A DNA stretch of 64,000 nucleotides from Tessaracoccus massiliensis (GCF_000826065.2 NZ_LN623542.1:156715-220714), one strand, 5' to 3'. Shown: positions 18,045-27,294, numbered from the stretch's first letter. Notes: generated by a model not told the origin, from the sequence alone. Numbers and translations: made by a program.

Positions 18045-19541
18045 TCACTCTTCGCGCTTGAAGGACAGGTTCGCCTCGTACGTCCACTCGGACGGCCAGC
18101 GGCTGGTGATGGCCTTGAGGCGCGTGTAGAACGACACGCCCTCGGGGCCGTGGATGTGGTGATCACCCAGCAGGGAGTCCTTCCACCCACCGAACGAGTA
18201 GTAGGCCACAGGCGTGGGGATGGGTACGTTGATGCCCACCATGCCGGCCTGCACGTCCAACTGGAAGCGGCGGGCGACGCCGCCGTCGTTGGTGAAGATG
18301 GCCGCGCCGTTGCCGAACGGGGAGTTGTTGACGATCTCGATCGCCTCCGCGTATGTCTCGGCGTTGACGATGGTCAGCACCGGGCCGAAGATCTCCTCTC
18401 GGTAGGCCGGCGCGTCGAGGGGCACGTTCTTCAGCACCGTGGGGCCAACCCAGAAGCCATCCTCGTAGCCATCGACGGTCAGGTCGCGGCCGTCGAGCAC
18501 CACATCTGCGCCACGCTCCTCGGCGTCGGTGATGAGGCCCTTGATACGTTCCTGCGCCTTGCGGGTGATGACGGGACCCATCTGGACGCCGTCGTCGAGG
18601 CCGTAGCCCACCTTGATCTTGGCTCCGTTTGCCTTGACCAGTTCGGCCAGCTTGTCGCCGACACCGCCCACGGCGACGACGACGGGCAGCGCCATGCAGC
18701 GCTCACCGGCGGCGCCGAAGGCTGCCGCCGCGATGTGCTGGGCTGCGAACTCGAGATCAGCATCCGGCATGCAGATGGCGTGGTTGTTGGCACCGCCGAG
18801 GGCCTGGACGCGCTTGCCGGCCTCGGTGGCCTTCTGCTGGATGATGCGGGCGACGGGGGTGGACCCGACGAAGGAGATGGCGTCGATGCCGGGGTGCTCC
18901 AGCAGCGCCGTGACGGTCTCGACGTCGCCGGCCACAACGTTGAACACACCGTCAGGCAGGCCTGCCTCCTTGTACAGCTTCGCGATCAGCAACGACGCGG
19001 TGGGCGTCGGCGTCGCGGGCTTGAGGATGAAGGCATTGCCGGTGGCGATGGCAATGGGGTGCATCCACATGGGCACCATCACCGGGAAGTTGAAGGGGCA
19101 CACGCCGGCGACGACACCGACGGGCTGGCGGATGGAGTGGATGTCAACGCCGGAGGAGATGTCGTAGGAGAACTGACCCTTCACAGCCGCGTTGATGCCG
19201 CAGGCAAAGTCGAGAGTCTCACGGCCGCGCTGGATCTCACCGATCGCGTCGTTGTAGTCCTTGCCGTGCTCGTTGACGATGGCCTTGGCCAGCTCGTCCT
19301 GGTTGGCCAGCACGAGTTCGCGCATCTTGAACATGATGGCGGTGCGCTTGGCCAGCGACTGCTGCGACCACTCGCGCTGCGCCGCACGGGCAACCTCGAC
19401 GGCGTGGTCGACATCCTCGCGGCTGGCGGCGAGCACTTCGCCGGCCACCTTGCCGCTGGCGGGGTTCTCGACGGGGATCCGCTCCAGGGGCGAGCCTTCG
19501 TACGGCGCCCCCCCGATCCAGTGGGTGATGGTCTCAGTCAT
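18045..19541 (-). CDS. iolA: CoA-acylating methylmalonate/malonate semialdehyde dehydrogenase
   Basis: This 498-residue NAD-dependent aldehyde dehydrogenase catalyses the last inositol step, malonate semialdehyde plus CoA to acetyl-CoA and CO2 (mmsA activity on methylmalonate semialdehyde is the other name). The family signature is clear: THWIGG start, PFNFPVMVPMWM near residue 150, VGSTPVA near 227, the catalytic Cys in AAGERCMAL near 285, and the C-terminal GGWKDSLLGD. AAGGTTGAG precedes the ATG. It is divergent from a Gfo/Idh gene, and the gap carries a TTGTCnnTACAATA box. Confidence 0.92.
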   Translation of the reverse strand: MTETITHWIGGAPYEGSPLERIPVENPASGKVAGEVLAASREDVDHAVEVARAAQREWSQQSLAKRTAIMFKMRELVLANQDELAKAIVNEHGKDYNDAIGEIQRGRETLDFACGINAAVKGQFSYDISSGVDIHSIRQPVGVVAGVCPFNFPVMVPMWMHPIAIATGNAFILKPATPTPTASLLIAKLYKEAGLPDGVFNVVAGDVETVTALLEHPGIDAISFVGSTPVARIIQQKATEAGKRVQALGGANNHAICMPDADLEFAAQHIAAAAFGAAGERCMALPVVVAVGGVGDKLAELVKANGAKIKVGYGLDDGVQMGPVITRKAQERIKGLITDAEERGADVVLDGRDLTVDGYEDGFWVGPTVLKNVPLDAPAYREEIFGPVLTIVNAETYAEAIEIVNNSPFGNGAAIFTNDGGVARRFQLDVQAGMVGINVPIPTPVAYYSFGGWKDSLLGDHHIHGPEGVSFYTRLKAITSRWPSEWTYEANLSFKREE

Positions 19542-19575
19542 AACTCAACCTTCCAGTCGTGGCCACGTCGCCTAT

Positions 19576-19589
19576 TTGTCTGTACAATA
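19576..19589. promoter_or_regulatory. Candidate inositol regulator box, copy 1
   Basis: TTGTCTGTACAATA contains the inverted pair TTGT and ACAA. It lies in the divergent gap between iolA and a Gfo/Idh dehydrogenase. The same box with two changed central bases occurs at 26,324-26,337 in front of the ABC transporter operon. Confidence 0.5.
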
Positions 19590-19654
19590 ACATCAGGTGG
19601 CGCGTTCCACAACCGTCTGCCGCGAAGAAATCTGTGTGCACAAAGGAGAGCGAT

Positions 19655-20674
19655 ATGGACGCGCAGTACACGATCGGCCTCATCGGGGTGGGGCGCATCG
19701 GCATCATGCACGCGGGGATCCTCGCTGCGAACCCGTTGGTCTCCCGCCTGGTGCTGGCAGATGTCTCCGAGTCCCGCGCGACATCGGTCGCGGCCGAACT
19801 CGGATGTGACAGCGCGCCCGTGGAGCGGGCCCTCGACCCCGCCAACCCCCTCGGCCTCGACGGCCTGGTGATCGCCACCGGCACCTCCACCCACGCCGAT
19901 CTACTGGTCAAGACCGCAGAGATTGGCCTGCCCACCTATTGCGAGAAGCCGTTGGCACTGGACCTGGAGGAGGCCCGCCGGGCCCTTGAGGCGCTGGAGG
20001 CTTCAGGGCTCCCCCATCACATCGGCTTCCAGCGGCGCTTCGACGATGGCTACAACCGGGCCAGGCTGCTGCTCCGCGACGGGACGCTGGGCGAGCTGCG
20101 TCGGTTCCACGCGCTCACGTGCGACCACGTCCCGCCGGCAGATGAGTTCCTCCCCGGCTCCGGCGGCATCTTCCTGGATTGCAACGTGCATGACTTCGAC
20201 ATCCTCCGCTGGCTGACCGGCCGGGAGGTCGTGGAGGTCTACGCCACGGGCTCCGCCCGGGGCTCAGCCGCCTTCGCAGACAACAACGACTTCTCGGATG
20301 CCGTCACCATCCTCACGCTCGACGACGGCACCGTCGGCAGCCTCCACGCCTCGCGCTACAACGGGCAGGGGCACGAGGTCCGCCTCGACCTGATGGGAAC
20401 GGCGGGGTCAGCCAACGTCGGCCTCGACAACAAGGCGCCCCTCCGCTCGGTGGAAGAGGGCGTCAGCTTCCCACCGGAAGATCCCTGGCACGATTTCATC
20501 GAGCGCTTCAAGCCCTGCTACGAGCGGGAACTGGACCATTTCCTCCGCAACCCCATGCAGGGGCTACCCAGCGCCTGCACTGCGTCAGACGCTCTCGAGG
20601 CACTCCGGATCGCGCTGGCCTGCAACCTGTCAAGAGACGAGCATCGCCCGGTCCGCGTCGCCGAGATCGGGTGA
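19655..20674 (+). CDS. Gfo/Idh/MocA dehydrogenase, probably inositol 2-dehydrogenase
   Basis: This 339-residue oxidoreductase should oxidise a polyol or inositol with NAD(P). It has a Rossmann fold with GVGRIG near residue 9, the family's EKPLAL motif with its conserved Lys near 100, and the catalytic DCNVHDFDILRW segment near 175. The start follows AAAGGAGAG. It is divergent from iolA and converges with a TIM-barrel gene. Inositol 2-dehydrogenase (IolG) is the natural function in this locus, but a second family member at 21,664-22,662 competes for that role. Confidence 0.82.
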   Translation: MDAQYTIGLIGVGRIGIMHAGILAANPLVSRLVLADVSESRATSVAAELGCDSAPVERALDPANPLGLDGLVIATGTSTHADLLVKTAEIGLPTYCEKPLALDLEEARRALEALEASGLPHHIGFQRRFDDGYNRARLLLRDGTLGELRRFHALTCDHVPPADEFLPGSGGIFLDCNVHDFDILRWLTGREVVEVYATGSARGSAAFADNNDFSDAVTILTLDDGTVGSLHASRYNGQGHEVRLDLMGTAGSANVGLDNKAPLRSVEEGVSFPPEDPWHDFIERFKPCYERELDHFLRNPMQGLPSACTASDALEALRIALACNLSRDEHRPVRVAEIG

Positions 20675-20682
20675 CGCGGAAC

Positions 20683-21648
20683 CTAAATTTCTGCGGGCTT
20701 CCAACTGGGCGGGCCCTCGAGAAGGACTGAACGCAGCAGGTTCACGCTCTGGCGCACACCCTCCAGCGCGTCCTGCGTGACGTCCTCATGCTCAATGCTC
20801 AGCGCACCGTCGTATCCGGCGTTGCGCAGATCGGCCAGGAACTGTCCCCAGAACTGTTGGCCGCCCGGGTGCCCGAGCCCGAGGGTGACGTAGTTCCAGG
20901 CCCGGTCTCGTGCTCTCCCGGGCGGCTGGGTGTCGAGCATCCCGTGCACAGTGGCCACATCGGGCTGGATCCTGACATCCTTGATGTGCACGTGATGGAT
21001 GGCGCCGTCGAGTGCCCGAGCCATGCTGCGCGGATCCACGCCCATCCACATCGGGTGCGAGGGATCGAAGTTGGCACCCACCGTGTCACCCACCTCATCC
21101 CGCAGCCGCAAGAGGGTTGCAGCGTTGTAGACCAGTTGCTTACCGTGCATCTCGACGGCGAACCGGACGCCCCTCTCCTTCCCGAAAGCGGCGAGATCAC
21201 GCCAATACGGGATGGCGACCTCGTTCCACTGGTACTCCAGGATGACCTGCGTCTCGGGCGGCCAGGAGGTGGTGACCCAGTTGGGCGTCGAGTCGCCTGG
21301 GGCGCCAGCTGGCAGACCCGACATCATCACTACCGTGGGCACCTCCAGGAGCGCTGCCAACTCGACGGTGTCGCGTACCACGGCATCCACCTTCGGGCCG
21401 ATCACGGGATGCAGTTGGTTGCCGTTCGCGTTGAGCGCCACCACCCGCATGCCGCGCTCTCGGAGGGCCGCTGTGAAAGCGTCGCGTGCCCCGACGTCAC
21501 CCAGCAGGGCGCGCACATCGAGGTGCGGCGCTTCCGACCAGCCTCCGGTGGCGAATTCCAGGTCTCGGATCCCCATGTCCGAGGCCGCGTCCAGCATGGC
21601 CTCGAAGGGCATCGCACCCAGGGAGTCTGTCAGCAGCGCAATGCGCAT
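20683..21648 (-). CDS. Xylose-isomerase-like TIM-barrel isomerase/epimerase
   Basis: This 321-residue protein belongs to the sugar phosphate isomerase/epimerase (AP-endonuclease-2) superfamily. The metal-site carboxylates are visible in the order VEMHGKQL, GANFDPSHPMWMGVDP, HVHIKDVR and SIEHED. It has no signal peptide. It ends the ABC transporter operon, 15 bases after a Gfo/Idh gene. IolE, IolH or IolI-type activity is possible; a pathway for a different sugar using the Gfo/Idh plus TIM-barrel pair is an alternative. It ends in TAG. Confidence 0.75.
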   Translation of the reverse strand: MRIALLTDSLGAMPFEAMLDAASDMGIRDLEFATGGWSEAPHLDVRALLGDVGARDAFTAALRERGMRVVALNANGNQLHPVIGPKVDAVVRDTVELAALLEVPTVVMMSGLPAGAPGDSTPNWVTTSWPPETQVILEYQWNEVAIPYWRDLAAFGKERGVRFAVEMHGKQLVYNAATLLRLRDEVGDTVGANFDPSHPMWMGVDPRSMARALDGAIHHVHIKDVRIQPDVATVHGMLDTQPPGRARDRAWNYVTLGLGHPGGQQFWGQFLADLRNAGYDGALSIEHEDVTQDALEGVRQSVNLLRSVLLEGPPSWKPAEI

Positions 21649-21663
21649 GGCTCACGGCACCTC

Positions 21664-22662
21664 TCACTCGGAAACTGGGACCCAGCCGCCGTCGTTCATG
21701 GACCGCACCAGGGCGTCCGAGACACGGGTGGTGTGCATGGCCTCCTCGACAGTGGCGGCCTCCGCCGGCACCTCCCCCGCTAGCGAGGCCTCCACCCAGG
21801 CCTTGAGTTCACGGCGGTAGGCCGCCTCAAAGCGGGGGCGCCAGTCGGCGGCATATTCGGCGGTGCGGCCAAGATCGGCACTGACGATCAGCGGGGCTTC
21901 GTCGTTGAGCGACGGCGGGTGCGGCAGTTCGACGGAGGCGCGCTCACAGACCAGCTCGCAGCGCACGTCGTAGCCGTACTGCGCCTGCATCTGCAGGGAG
22001 ACGGTGTGCAGCACCTCGTCGGCGGTGCGTAGGAGAATCAACTGGGGATCGATCCGCTGCTGCAGCAGGCTGGTGGTGCGGCCTGCTGCCCACTGCACCT
22101 CGACGATGGGCGAACGCGTAAGCCACGCCACGATGTCGAGTTCGTGGACGGCGGAATTGGTGATGGTGACAGCCGAATCAACGTCCTGAGTGGAGACATT
22201 GCGGTGAACCGAGTGACTCATCAGCAGTTTGCCGTCACGCCCCTCATCGAGGCGACGGCGCATGGCAACGTAGCCCGGATCGAAGCGCCGCATGAAACCG
22301 ACGCTCACCAGCGGCCGCTCCAGTGCAGCGTGCGCCTCGGCGACGGGGGTGGCTTCCGCCACCGTCGGCGCAAGGGGCTTCTCGCACAGTGTGGGGAGGC
22401 CAGCCTCGATGGCGGCCAGCGTGGTGGCGGCGTGGAGCGGATCAGGCGAAGCGATGATCACGGCATCGACCAGGCCCGATGCGATGAGCTCCTCCCCTGT
22501 GGAGAAGACGCCCTCGGCGCCATACTGATCGGCGACTGCCCTCGCGCCGTCCACACTGATGTCGGCAATGGCGGCAACCTTGGCCCCCGCTACCTGGGTG
22601 GCCAGCAGCCGGGCATGATCTCGGCCCATGATTCCGGCCCCGATGATTCCTACTCGAAGCAT
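21664..22662 (-). CDS. Second Gfo/Idh/MocA dehydrogenase
   Basis: This 332-residue NAD(P)-dependent oxidoreductase has the Rossmann motif GAGIMG near residue 7, CEKPLAP near 95 and the catalytic SAVHELDIVAW near 170. The start at 22,662 was chosen because GAGGAA precedes it; an upstream start would overlap the permease gene. It sits in the ABC transporter operon between permease and TIM-barrel genes. It may be a myo- or scyllo-inositol dehydrogenase or act on another cyclitol or anhydrosugar. Confidence 0.8.
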   Translation of the reverse strand: MLRVGIIGAGIMGRDHARLLATQVAGAKVAAIADISVDGARAVADQYGAEGVFSTGEELIASGLVDAVIIASPDPLHAATTLAAIEAGLPTLCEKPLAPTVAEATPVAEAHAALERPLVSVGFMRRFDPGYVAMRRRLDEGRDGKLLMSHSVHRNVSTQDVDSAVTITNSAVHELDIVAWLTRSPIVEVQWAAGRTTSLLQQRIDPQLILLRTADEVLHTVSLQMQAQYGYDVRCELVCERASVELPHPPSLNDEAPLIVSADLGRTAEYAADWRPRFEAAYRRELKAWVEASLAGEVPAEAATVEEAMHTTRVSDALVRSMNDGGWVPVSE

Positions 22663-22682
22663 TTGTGTTCCTCGGCTCTTTC

Positions 22683-23690
22683 TCACACGGTCGCCAGGCG
22701 GCGACGCTTCTCTTCGGATGCGGTACGGCGGACGTCGATGAACACCGCGATGATGATGACAGCGCCGATGACCATGAACTGGACGTCAGACTGCGCATTC
22801 ATGATGGTCAGGCCGTTACGGATGACGGCGATGATGAGGCAGCCGATCAGGGTGCCCCAGACGGTCCCCTTGCCGCCGGTGAAGGATGCTCCACCGATGA
22901 TGCAGGCTGCGATGGCGTCGGTTTCGTAGTTGCCGCTCATCGCGGCCGAGGGGTTGGCGACACCGGATCGTCCGACGATGACGATACCGGCGAGCGCGCA
23001 CACGAAGCCGGACAGGCCGTAGACGAACGTGAGCACACGATCGGTGTTGATGCCGGAGAGACGGGTGGCCTCCGGGTTGCCGCCGACGGCATAGATCGAG
23101 CGGCCCAGCGCCGTGCGGGTCAGCAGGATGTGCAGCAGGACAAAAGTGATGATCAGGGCGATGAACGATCCGGGGATGCCGTTGAAGCCGCCGCCACGCA
23201 GGAAGTCCGCTGAGCCCAGCCACGTCACTGTTTCGGGGAAGCCGGAGATGGTGCGGGTGTTGACGACGAAGAGCGCGGCACCCGCTAAGACGAACTTCAT
23301 ACCCAACGTCGAGACGAAGGGGTGTGGCAGTTTCAGCTTCGTCAGCAGCAGCCCGTTGGCGATGCCCACCAGGGTGCCGGTGATCAGGGCGGCGACCAGC
23401 AGGACGATGGGGCTCGTGATCCCGAAGGTCGTCATCAGCATGGCCATGATGCAGGCGCTGAGGATGGCGTTGGCGCCGACGGAGAGGTCGATGCCGGCGG
23501 TGATCAAGACCACCAGCATGCCTGCGGAGAGGAACCCGTTGACAGCTGTCTGGCGCAGGATGTTCATGCCGTTGTTGACGGTGCGGAACTCGGGGCTGAT
23601 CGACGCCATGACCAGCACAAGGAGTGCCAGGGCGAGCAAGGGCGCCAGTGCCCTCAGAATCCCGGCGATGCGTGCGTTGGTGGTCTTCAT
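22683..23690 (-). CDS. Sugar ABC permease (RbsC family)
   Basis: This 335-residue integral membrane protein has about nine to ten hydrophobic segments and the family's conserved IDLSVGA near residue 70 and ALGRSIYAVGGNPEATRLSG near 190. It forms the pore of a ribose-type importer. The ATG at 23,690 overlaps the ATPase stop by four bases. In this context it probably carries myo-inositol or a related cyclitol. Confidence 0.88.
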   Translation of the reverse strand: MKTTNARIAGILRALAPLLALALLVLVMASISPEFRTVNNGMNILRQTAVNGFLSAGMLVVLITAGIDLSVGANAILSACIMAMLMTTFGITSPIVLLVAALITGTLVGIANGLLLTKLKLPHPFVSTLGMKFVLAGAALFVVNTRTISGFPETVTWLGSADFLRGGGFNGIPGSFIALIITFVLLHILLTRTALGRSIYAVGGNPEATRLSGINTDRVLTFVYGLSGFVCALAGIVIVGRSGVANPSAAMSGNYETDAIAACIIGGASFTGGKGTVWGTLIGCLIIAVIRNGLTIMNAQSDVQFMVIGAVIIIAVFIDVRRTASEEKRRRLATV

Positions 23691-25189
23691 GCTTGTTTCC
23701 GTTCTCCCCATGCGGCTTTCATAATGTCGTCCTCATTGAAGTCCGGCTCCCCGCGCCGCACTTCGGCCATCACCTCACCGTCACGCATGACGATGACCCG
23801 GTCGCTCATCCCGAGGACCTCAGGCAGTTCGGAGCTGACCATGATGATGCACTTGCCTTCGCTGGCAAGCCTGTTGATGATGTTGTAGACCTCCACCTTG
23901 GCGCCCACGTCGATGCCTCGCGTCGGCTCGTCGAAGAGGTAGATTTCCGCTTCGGAATTGACCCACTTACCGATGACAACCTTCTGCTGGTTGCCTCCGC
24001 TGAGCTTCGAGACCTGATTCTCCGCGTCGGGCGTCTTGATGCGCATTGACGCGATGGACGCGTCGCACACCTCTTTGACCTTCGCACGATCCAGCAGCGG
24101 CCCCTTCTCCACCTTGTCGAGCGAGGAGAGAATCAGGTTGGTGGCAATGGACTGATTCAGCACCAGCCCCTGGCCCTTGCGATCCTCCGTCAGGAAGGCG
24201 ATGCCCCGGCGTACCGCATCCTGCGGCGACTTGATCGTGACCTTCTCACCATTGACGTAGACCTCGCCCTTGTCGATCGGAAGGTCACCGAAGATGGCCC
24301 TCATAGTTTCCGTGCGTCCGGCACCGACCAGCCCTGAGAAGCCGAGAACTTCGCCGTAGCGGGCCTGGAAGCTCACATTCTTGATGGTGCCCACAGACGT
24401 CACGTCGCGGAACTCCACCGCCACCTCGCCGGGTTGCGTCTCGAACTTGGGGAACTGATTATCGACGCTGCGGCCGACCATGGCCCGGATGAGCTTGTCG
24501 TTGTCCAGATCGCCAATGTTCTCGGTGAGGATGTGTTCGCCGTCGCGCATGACCGTGACGCGGTCACACAGGATGAACAGTTCCTCGAGCTTGTGCGAGA
24601 CGAAGAGGATCGCCACGCCCTGCTCCTTGAGCCCACGCACAACCTGGATGAGCTGCTCCACTTCGCTTTCACCCAGGCTGGAGGTGGGTTCATCCATGAT
24701 GATGACTTTGGCTCCGGTCAACAGTGCCTTGGCAATCTCCACCATCTGCAGCACGCCCATGCCGTAGATTCCAGCCGGCTTCTCGACGTCCACGACGACA
24801 CCCAACGAGCTCAACAGCTCCCGGGCCTTGGTGTGCATGCCTGAGTAGTCGAGGAGCCCGCCACCCTTCTTCAGGAACTGGTTCAGGAAGATGTTATCGG
24901 TCAGCGACAGCTGGGGCACGATGTTGAGTTCCTGGTAGACACAGGCGATGCCTGCGTCCTGCGCCTGCTTGGGCATGGTGAAGCGATGCTGCTTGCCCTC
25001 AACGAGGATCTGGCCCTCTTCGGGCACATAAACCCCCGTCAGCACCTTGATCAGCGTGGACTTTCCGGCACCGTTCTCCCCGATCAGGCCGTGGATCTCG
25101 CCCGGCTCGATCTGGAGTCCCATGTCCCTCAGTGCAACCACACCGGGGAATCTCTTGGTCACGTTGCGTAGTTCGACAACTGCGCTCAT
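23687..25189 (-). CDS. Sugar ABC ATPase with two nucleotide-binding domains (RbsA family)
   Basis: This 500-residue cytoplasmic protein contains two ABC domains in tandem. The first has Walker A GENGAGKS near residue 36 and GMGVLQMVEIAKAL as signature; the second has the degenerate P-loop GLVGAGRTE near 282 and the canonical LSGGNQQKV near 395. The start at MSAVVELRN follows AAGGA. It powers the ribose-type importer encoded with it. Confidence 0.9.
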   Translation of the reverse strand: MSAVVELRNVTKRFPGVVALRDMGLQIEPGEIHGLIGENGAGKSTLIKVLTGVYVPEEGQILVEGKQHRFTMPKQAQDAGIACVYQELNIVPQLSLTDNIFLNQFLKKGGGLLDYSGMHTKARELLSSLGVVVDVEKPAGIYGMGVLQMVEIAKALLTGAKVIIMDEPTSSLGESEVEQLIQVVRGLKEQGVAILFVSHKLEELFILCDRVTVMRDGEHILTENIGDLDNDKLIRAMVGRSVDNQFPKFETQPGEVAVEFRDVTSVGTIKNVSFQARYGEVLGFSGLVGAGRTETMRAIFGDLPIDKGEVYVNGEKVTIKSPQDAVRRGIAFLTEDRKGQGLVLNQSIATNLILSSLDKVEKGPLLDRAKVKEVCDASIASMRIKTPDAENQVSKLSGGNQQKVVIGKWVNSEAEIYLFDEPTRGIDVGAKVEVYNIINRLASEGKCIIMVSSELPEVLGMSDRVIVMRDGEVMAEVRRGEPDFNEDDIMKAAWGERKQA

Positions 25190-25216
25190 GTAGTCACGTC
25201 CTTGTGTCATCCCTCA

Positions 25217-25244
25217 GGTAGGGCGCCCCGTAGAGCGCCCTACC
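25217..25244 (-). terminator. Hairpin between binding protein and ATPase genes
   Basis: GGTAGGGCGC pairs perfectly with GCGCCCTACC around an 8-base loop. It follows the binding-protein stop in the direction of transcription and has no T run, as expected for an attenuator or mRNA-protecting stem. Confidence 0.6.
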
Positions 25245-25264
25245 CGGAGTCGTCAGTGGATTAC

Positions 25265-26245
25265 TCAGGCGCCGGCCAGTTGTTCCTCAAGCTTGGCCAG
25301 GTACTCCTCCGCGTTGTCCTTCGTAATGACGGTGGAACCGGTGTCGATGAAGTCCTCGACGTCCTCACCCTTGACGGCCTTCACCGCAGCCTCGACAGCC
25401 TGGTAGCCCATGCCGAACGGGTCTTGGGCGACGGTGGCGGTGACCGTGCCGTCGATGACATTCTGCACGCCGGCCTGGATGCCGTCGAAGCCGATGATGG
25501 TCAATTCCTTACCGGCAGCCTGAGCAGCGCGGGCAGCGCCAGCTGCCATGTCGTCGTTGTTCGCCACGACCACCGAGATGTCAGGGTTGCTCGTCAGGAC
25601 ATTCTCCATGATGGAGGCTGCCTTGTCACCGAGGCCCTCACCGTACTGCTGGACGACGACTTCGACGCCGCCCTCTTCGAGCCCGGCCCTGAAGCCGGCT
25701 TCCCGGTCGTCTGACGTGGTGTTGCCCTGGACGCCACCGATCCAGGCTGCCTGCGCACCTTCGCCTGCAACTTCGGCCGCGTACTCGCCGCCGGTCTTGG
25801 CGGCGGCTTCGTTGCCGGTGCCCACGTAGCTGACCTTCGCGTCGTACGGAGCGTCGGTATCCACGAAGAGAATGGGCTTCTCGGTGCTCCCCAGCATGGA
25901 CACGACCGAATCCGGCTGCAGCGGTGCGATGACCATCGCCTGGATGGTCCCGTCAGCCAGCATGGTCTCGAGCATGCTGTTTTGCTCATCGTAGGCCGTT
26001 TCGGAGGCGGGTCCCTGCAGAGCGACGGTGACGCCAAGCTCCCTCTCCGCCGCCTTCACACCCGAGGCGACGTACTGCCAGTACTCACTGGACAAGGTCT
26101 TGAGGATGACGCCGACCTTGATGTCGCCGCCGGTCGCGTCTCCGTCTGCTGTAGTGCCGCCCGAGCCGGGCTCAGCAGCGCCCATGCTGCACGCAGAGAG
26201 CGCCAGCGATGCGGTCACGAATGCGGCAAGGAGAGTCTTCTTCAT
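25265..26245 (-). CDS. Sugar/inositol ABC substrate-binding lipoprotein (RbsB family)
   Basis: This 326-residue binding protein has a lipoprotein signal with lipobox LALSAC and a short Gly/Thr/Asp linker. The mature domain is a type I periplasmic-binding fold (KVGVILKTLSSEYWQYV; IGGVQGNTTSDDREAGFRAG; ANNDDMAAGAARA; IIGFDG). The start follows GAGGAA. It is the first gene of the importer operon and is preceded by the TTGTCnnTACAATA box. The substrate is inferred from the surrounding iol genes. Confidence 0.88.
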   Translation of the reverse strand: MKKTLLAAFVTASLALSACSMGAAEPGSGGTTADGDATGGDIKVGVILKTLSSEYWQYVASGVKAAERELGVTVALQGPASETAYDEQNSMLETMLADGTIQAMVIAPLQPDSVVSMLGSTEKPILFVDTDAPYDAKVSYVGTGNEAAAKTGGEYAAEVAGEGAQAAWIGGVQGNTTSDDREAGFRAGLEEGGVEVVVQQYGEGLGDKAASIMENVLTSNPDISVVVANNDDMAAGAARAAQAAGKELTIIGFDGIQAGVQNVIDGTVTATVAQDPFGMGYQAVEAAVKAVKGEDVEDFIDTGSTVITKDNAEEYLAKLEEQLAGA

Positions 26246-26323
26246 CGATTCCTCCACGAGGTCGTGGGCCTGTCGCCTATGACACCTGGCCCGATTCCGT
26301 CAGCCTAGAGACGGCCACGACGC

Positions 26324-26337
26324 TTGTCAATACAATA
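26324..26337. promoter_or_regulatory. Candidate inositol regulator box, copy 2
   Basis: TTGTCAATACAATA matches the box at 19,576-19,589 in 12 of 14 positions. It lies about 80 bases upstream of the binding-protein start, where a repressor would block the promoter. Confidence 0.5.
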
Positions 26338-26416
26338 GTTACCTTTGTGTGATGAAACAGGCGGAGGGCCTCCTCCGGGAAGCCCTCCACCTGCTCATTT
26401 GTCAGCTGCTAAAGCC

Positions 26417-27277
26417 CTACGACAAGGCGGAAAGCGCGTCGAGCGAGGCCTTCGCATTGGCGACCGGGCCGCCGTCGGCGGGGGGCTCCTCATCGAGCAT
26501 GACGTCCTGCTCCAGCACGTAGTAGCCGTCGAAACCGGCATCTTTCAGGAGGCCGACGATCGCAGCGAAGTCGATGTCACCCTGGCCGACGGGCACGAAC
26601 ATGCCCGCCTTGATGCCTTCGCTCCAGCTGATCTCGCCCGGCAGCAGCTTGTCGGTGAGCTCCCTGCGGATGTCCTTGGCGTGCACGATGTCCACGCGGT
26701 CCGCGTAGGTGCGCACCAGCTCGACGACGTCCGCACCGCCGGCGCTGATGTGACCGGTGTCCAGGCACAGACCGACGCTGGAGTTGTCCAGCACCCGCTC
26801 CACCTCGTCGACGCTCTGGACCATCGTGCCCCAGTGCGGATGGATACAGGCGGTCACGCCACGCTCAGCGCACACCTCGGTGATCCGCGACAGGTTGCTG
26901 AACAGCGTCTGCCATCCCTCCTCATCCAGGACGGGGCGGTTGTCGTAGCCGTCCTGGCCGGAATCAGCGGCGAGGATCAGGAACTCGCCGCCCGCAGCCT
27001 CGAAGGCGTCGAGTTCCTTGTTGACCTGCGGGATGGGATCGAACGACGGGTCGTGCATCACGGATAGGAAGAACGAGCCGACGGGCTTGAGATCGAAGTC
27101 GCGCACCGCGGCGGCGCGCTCCTCCGCGTCGATCGGCAGCCAGCCCTGCGGGCCGAACTCCGTGGCGGTCAGGCCGATGTTCTTCATCTCGGTGAGCACC
27201 CGCTCGGGGCTCATCTGGTATCCCCATCCGGGGACTTCACATACGCCCCAGCTGATGGGGGCTCCGGCGATCTTCAT
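26417..27277 (-). CDS. iolE: Inosose dehydratase-like TIM barrel
   Basis: IolE removes water from 2-keto-myo-inositol to give the cyclohexane-trione substrate of IolD. The 286-residue protein begins with the family motif GAPISWGVCEVPGWG and has metal-site segments ADSGQDG, IHPHWGTMVQ, LCLDTGHISAGG and HAKDIRRE, with the final acidic residue in YYVLEQD. The length suits the family. It is the last gene of the iolC-iolJ-iolB-iolD-iolE series, after a 130-bp repeat-filled gap. IolH or IolI-type activity is possible. Confidence 0.8.
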   Translation of the reverse strand: MKIAGAPISWGVCEVPGWGYQMSPERVLTEMKNIGLTATEFGPQGWLPIDAEERAAAVRDFDLKPVGSFFLSVMHDPSFDPIPQVNKELDAFEAAGGEFLILAADSGQDGYDNRPVLDEEGWQTLFSNLSRITEVCAERGVTACIHPHWGTMVQSVDEVERVLDNSSVGLCLDTGHISAGGADVVELVRTYADRVDIVHAKDIRRELTDKLLPGEISWSEGIKAGMFVPVGQGDIDFAAIVGLLKDAGFDGYYVLEQDVMLDEEPPADGGPVANAKASLDALSALS

Positions 27278-27294
27278 GCGTTCTCCTTCGTTGA

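Noticed and set aside
20683..27277. Assignment of the two TIM-barrel genes to specific IolE, IolH and IolI activities
   Set aside because: The family's sequence motifs do not separate these activities by eye; only the 26,417-27,277 gene has an IolE-like N-terminal motif, so the other is left unnamed.
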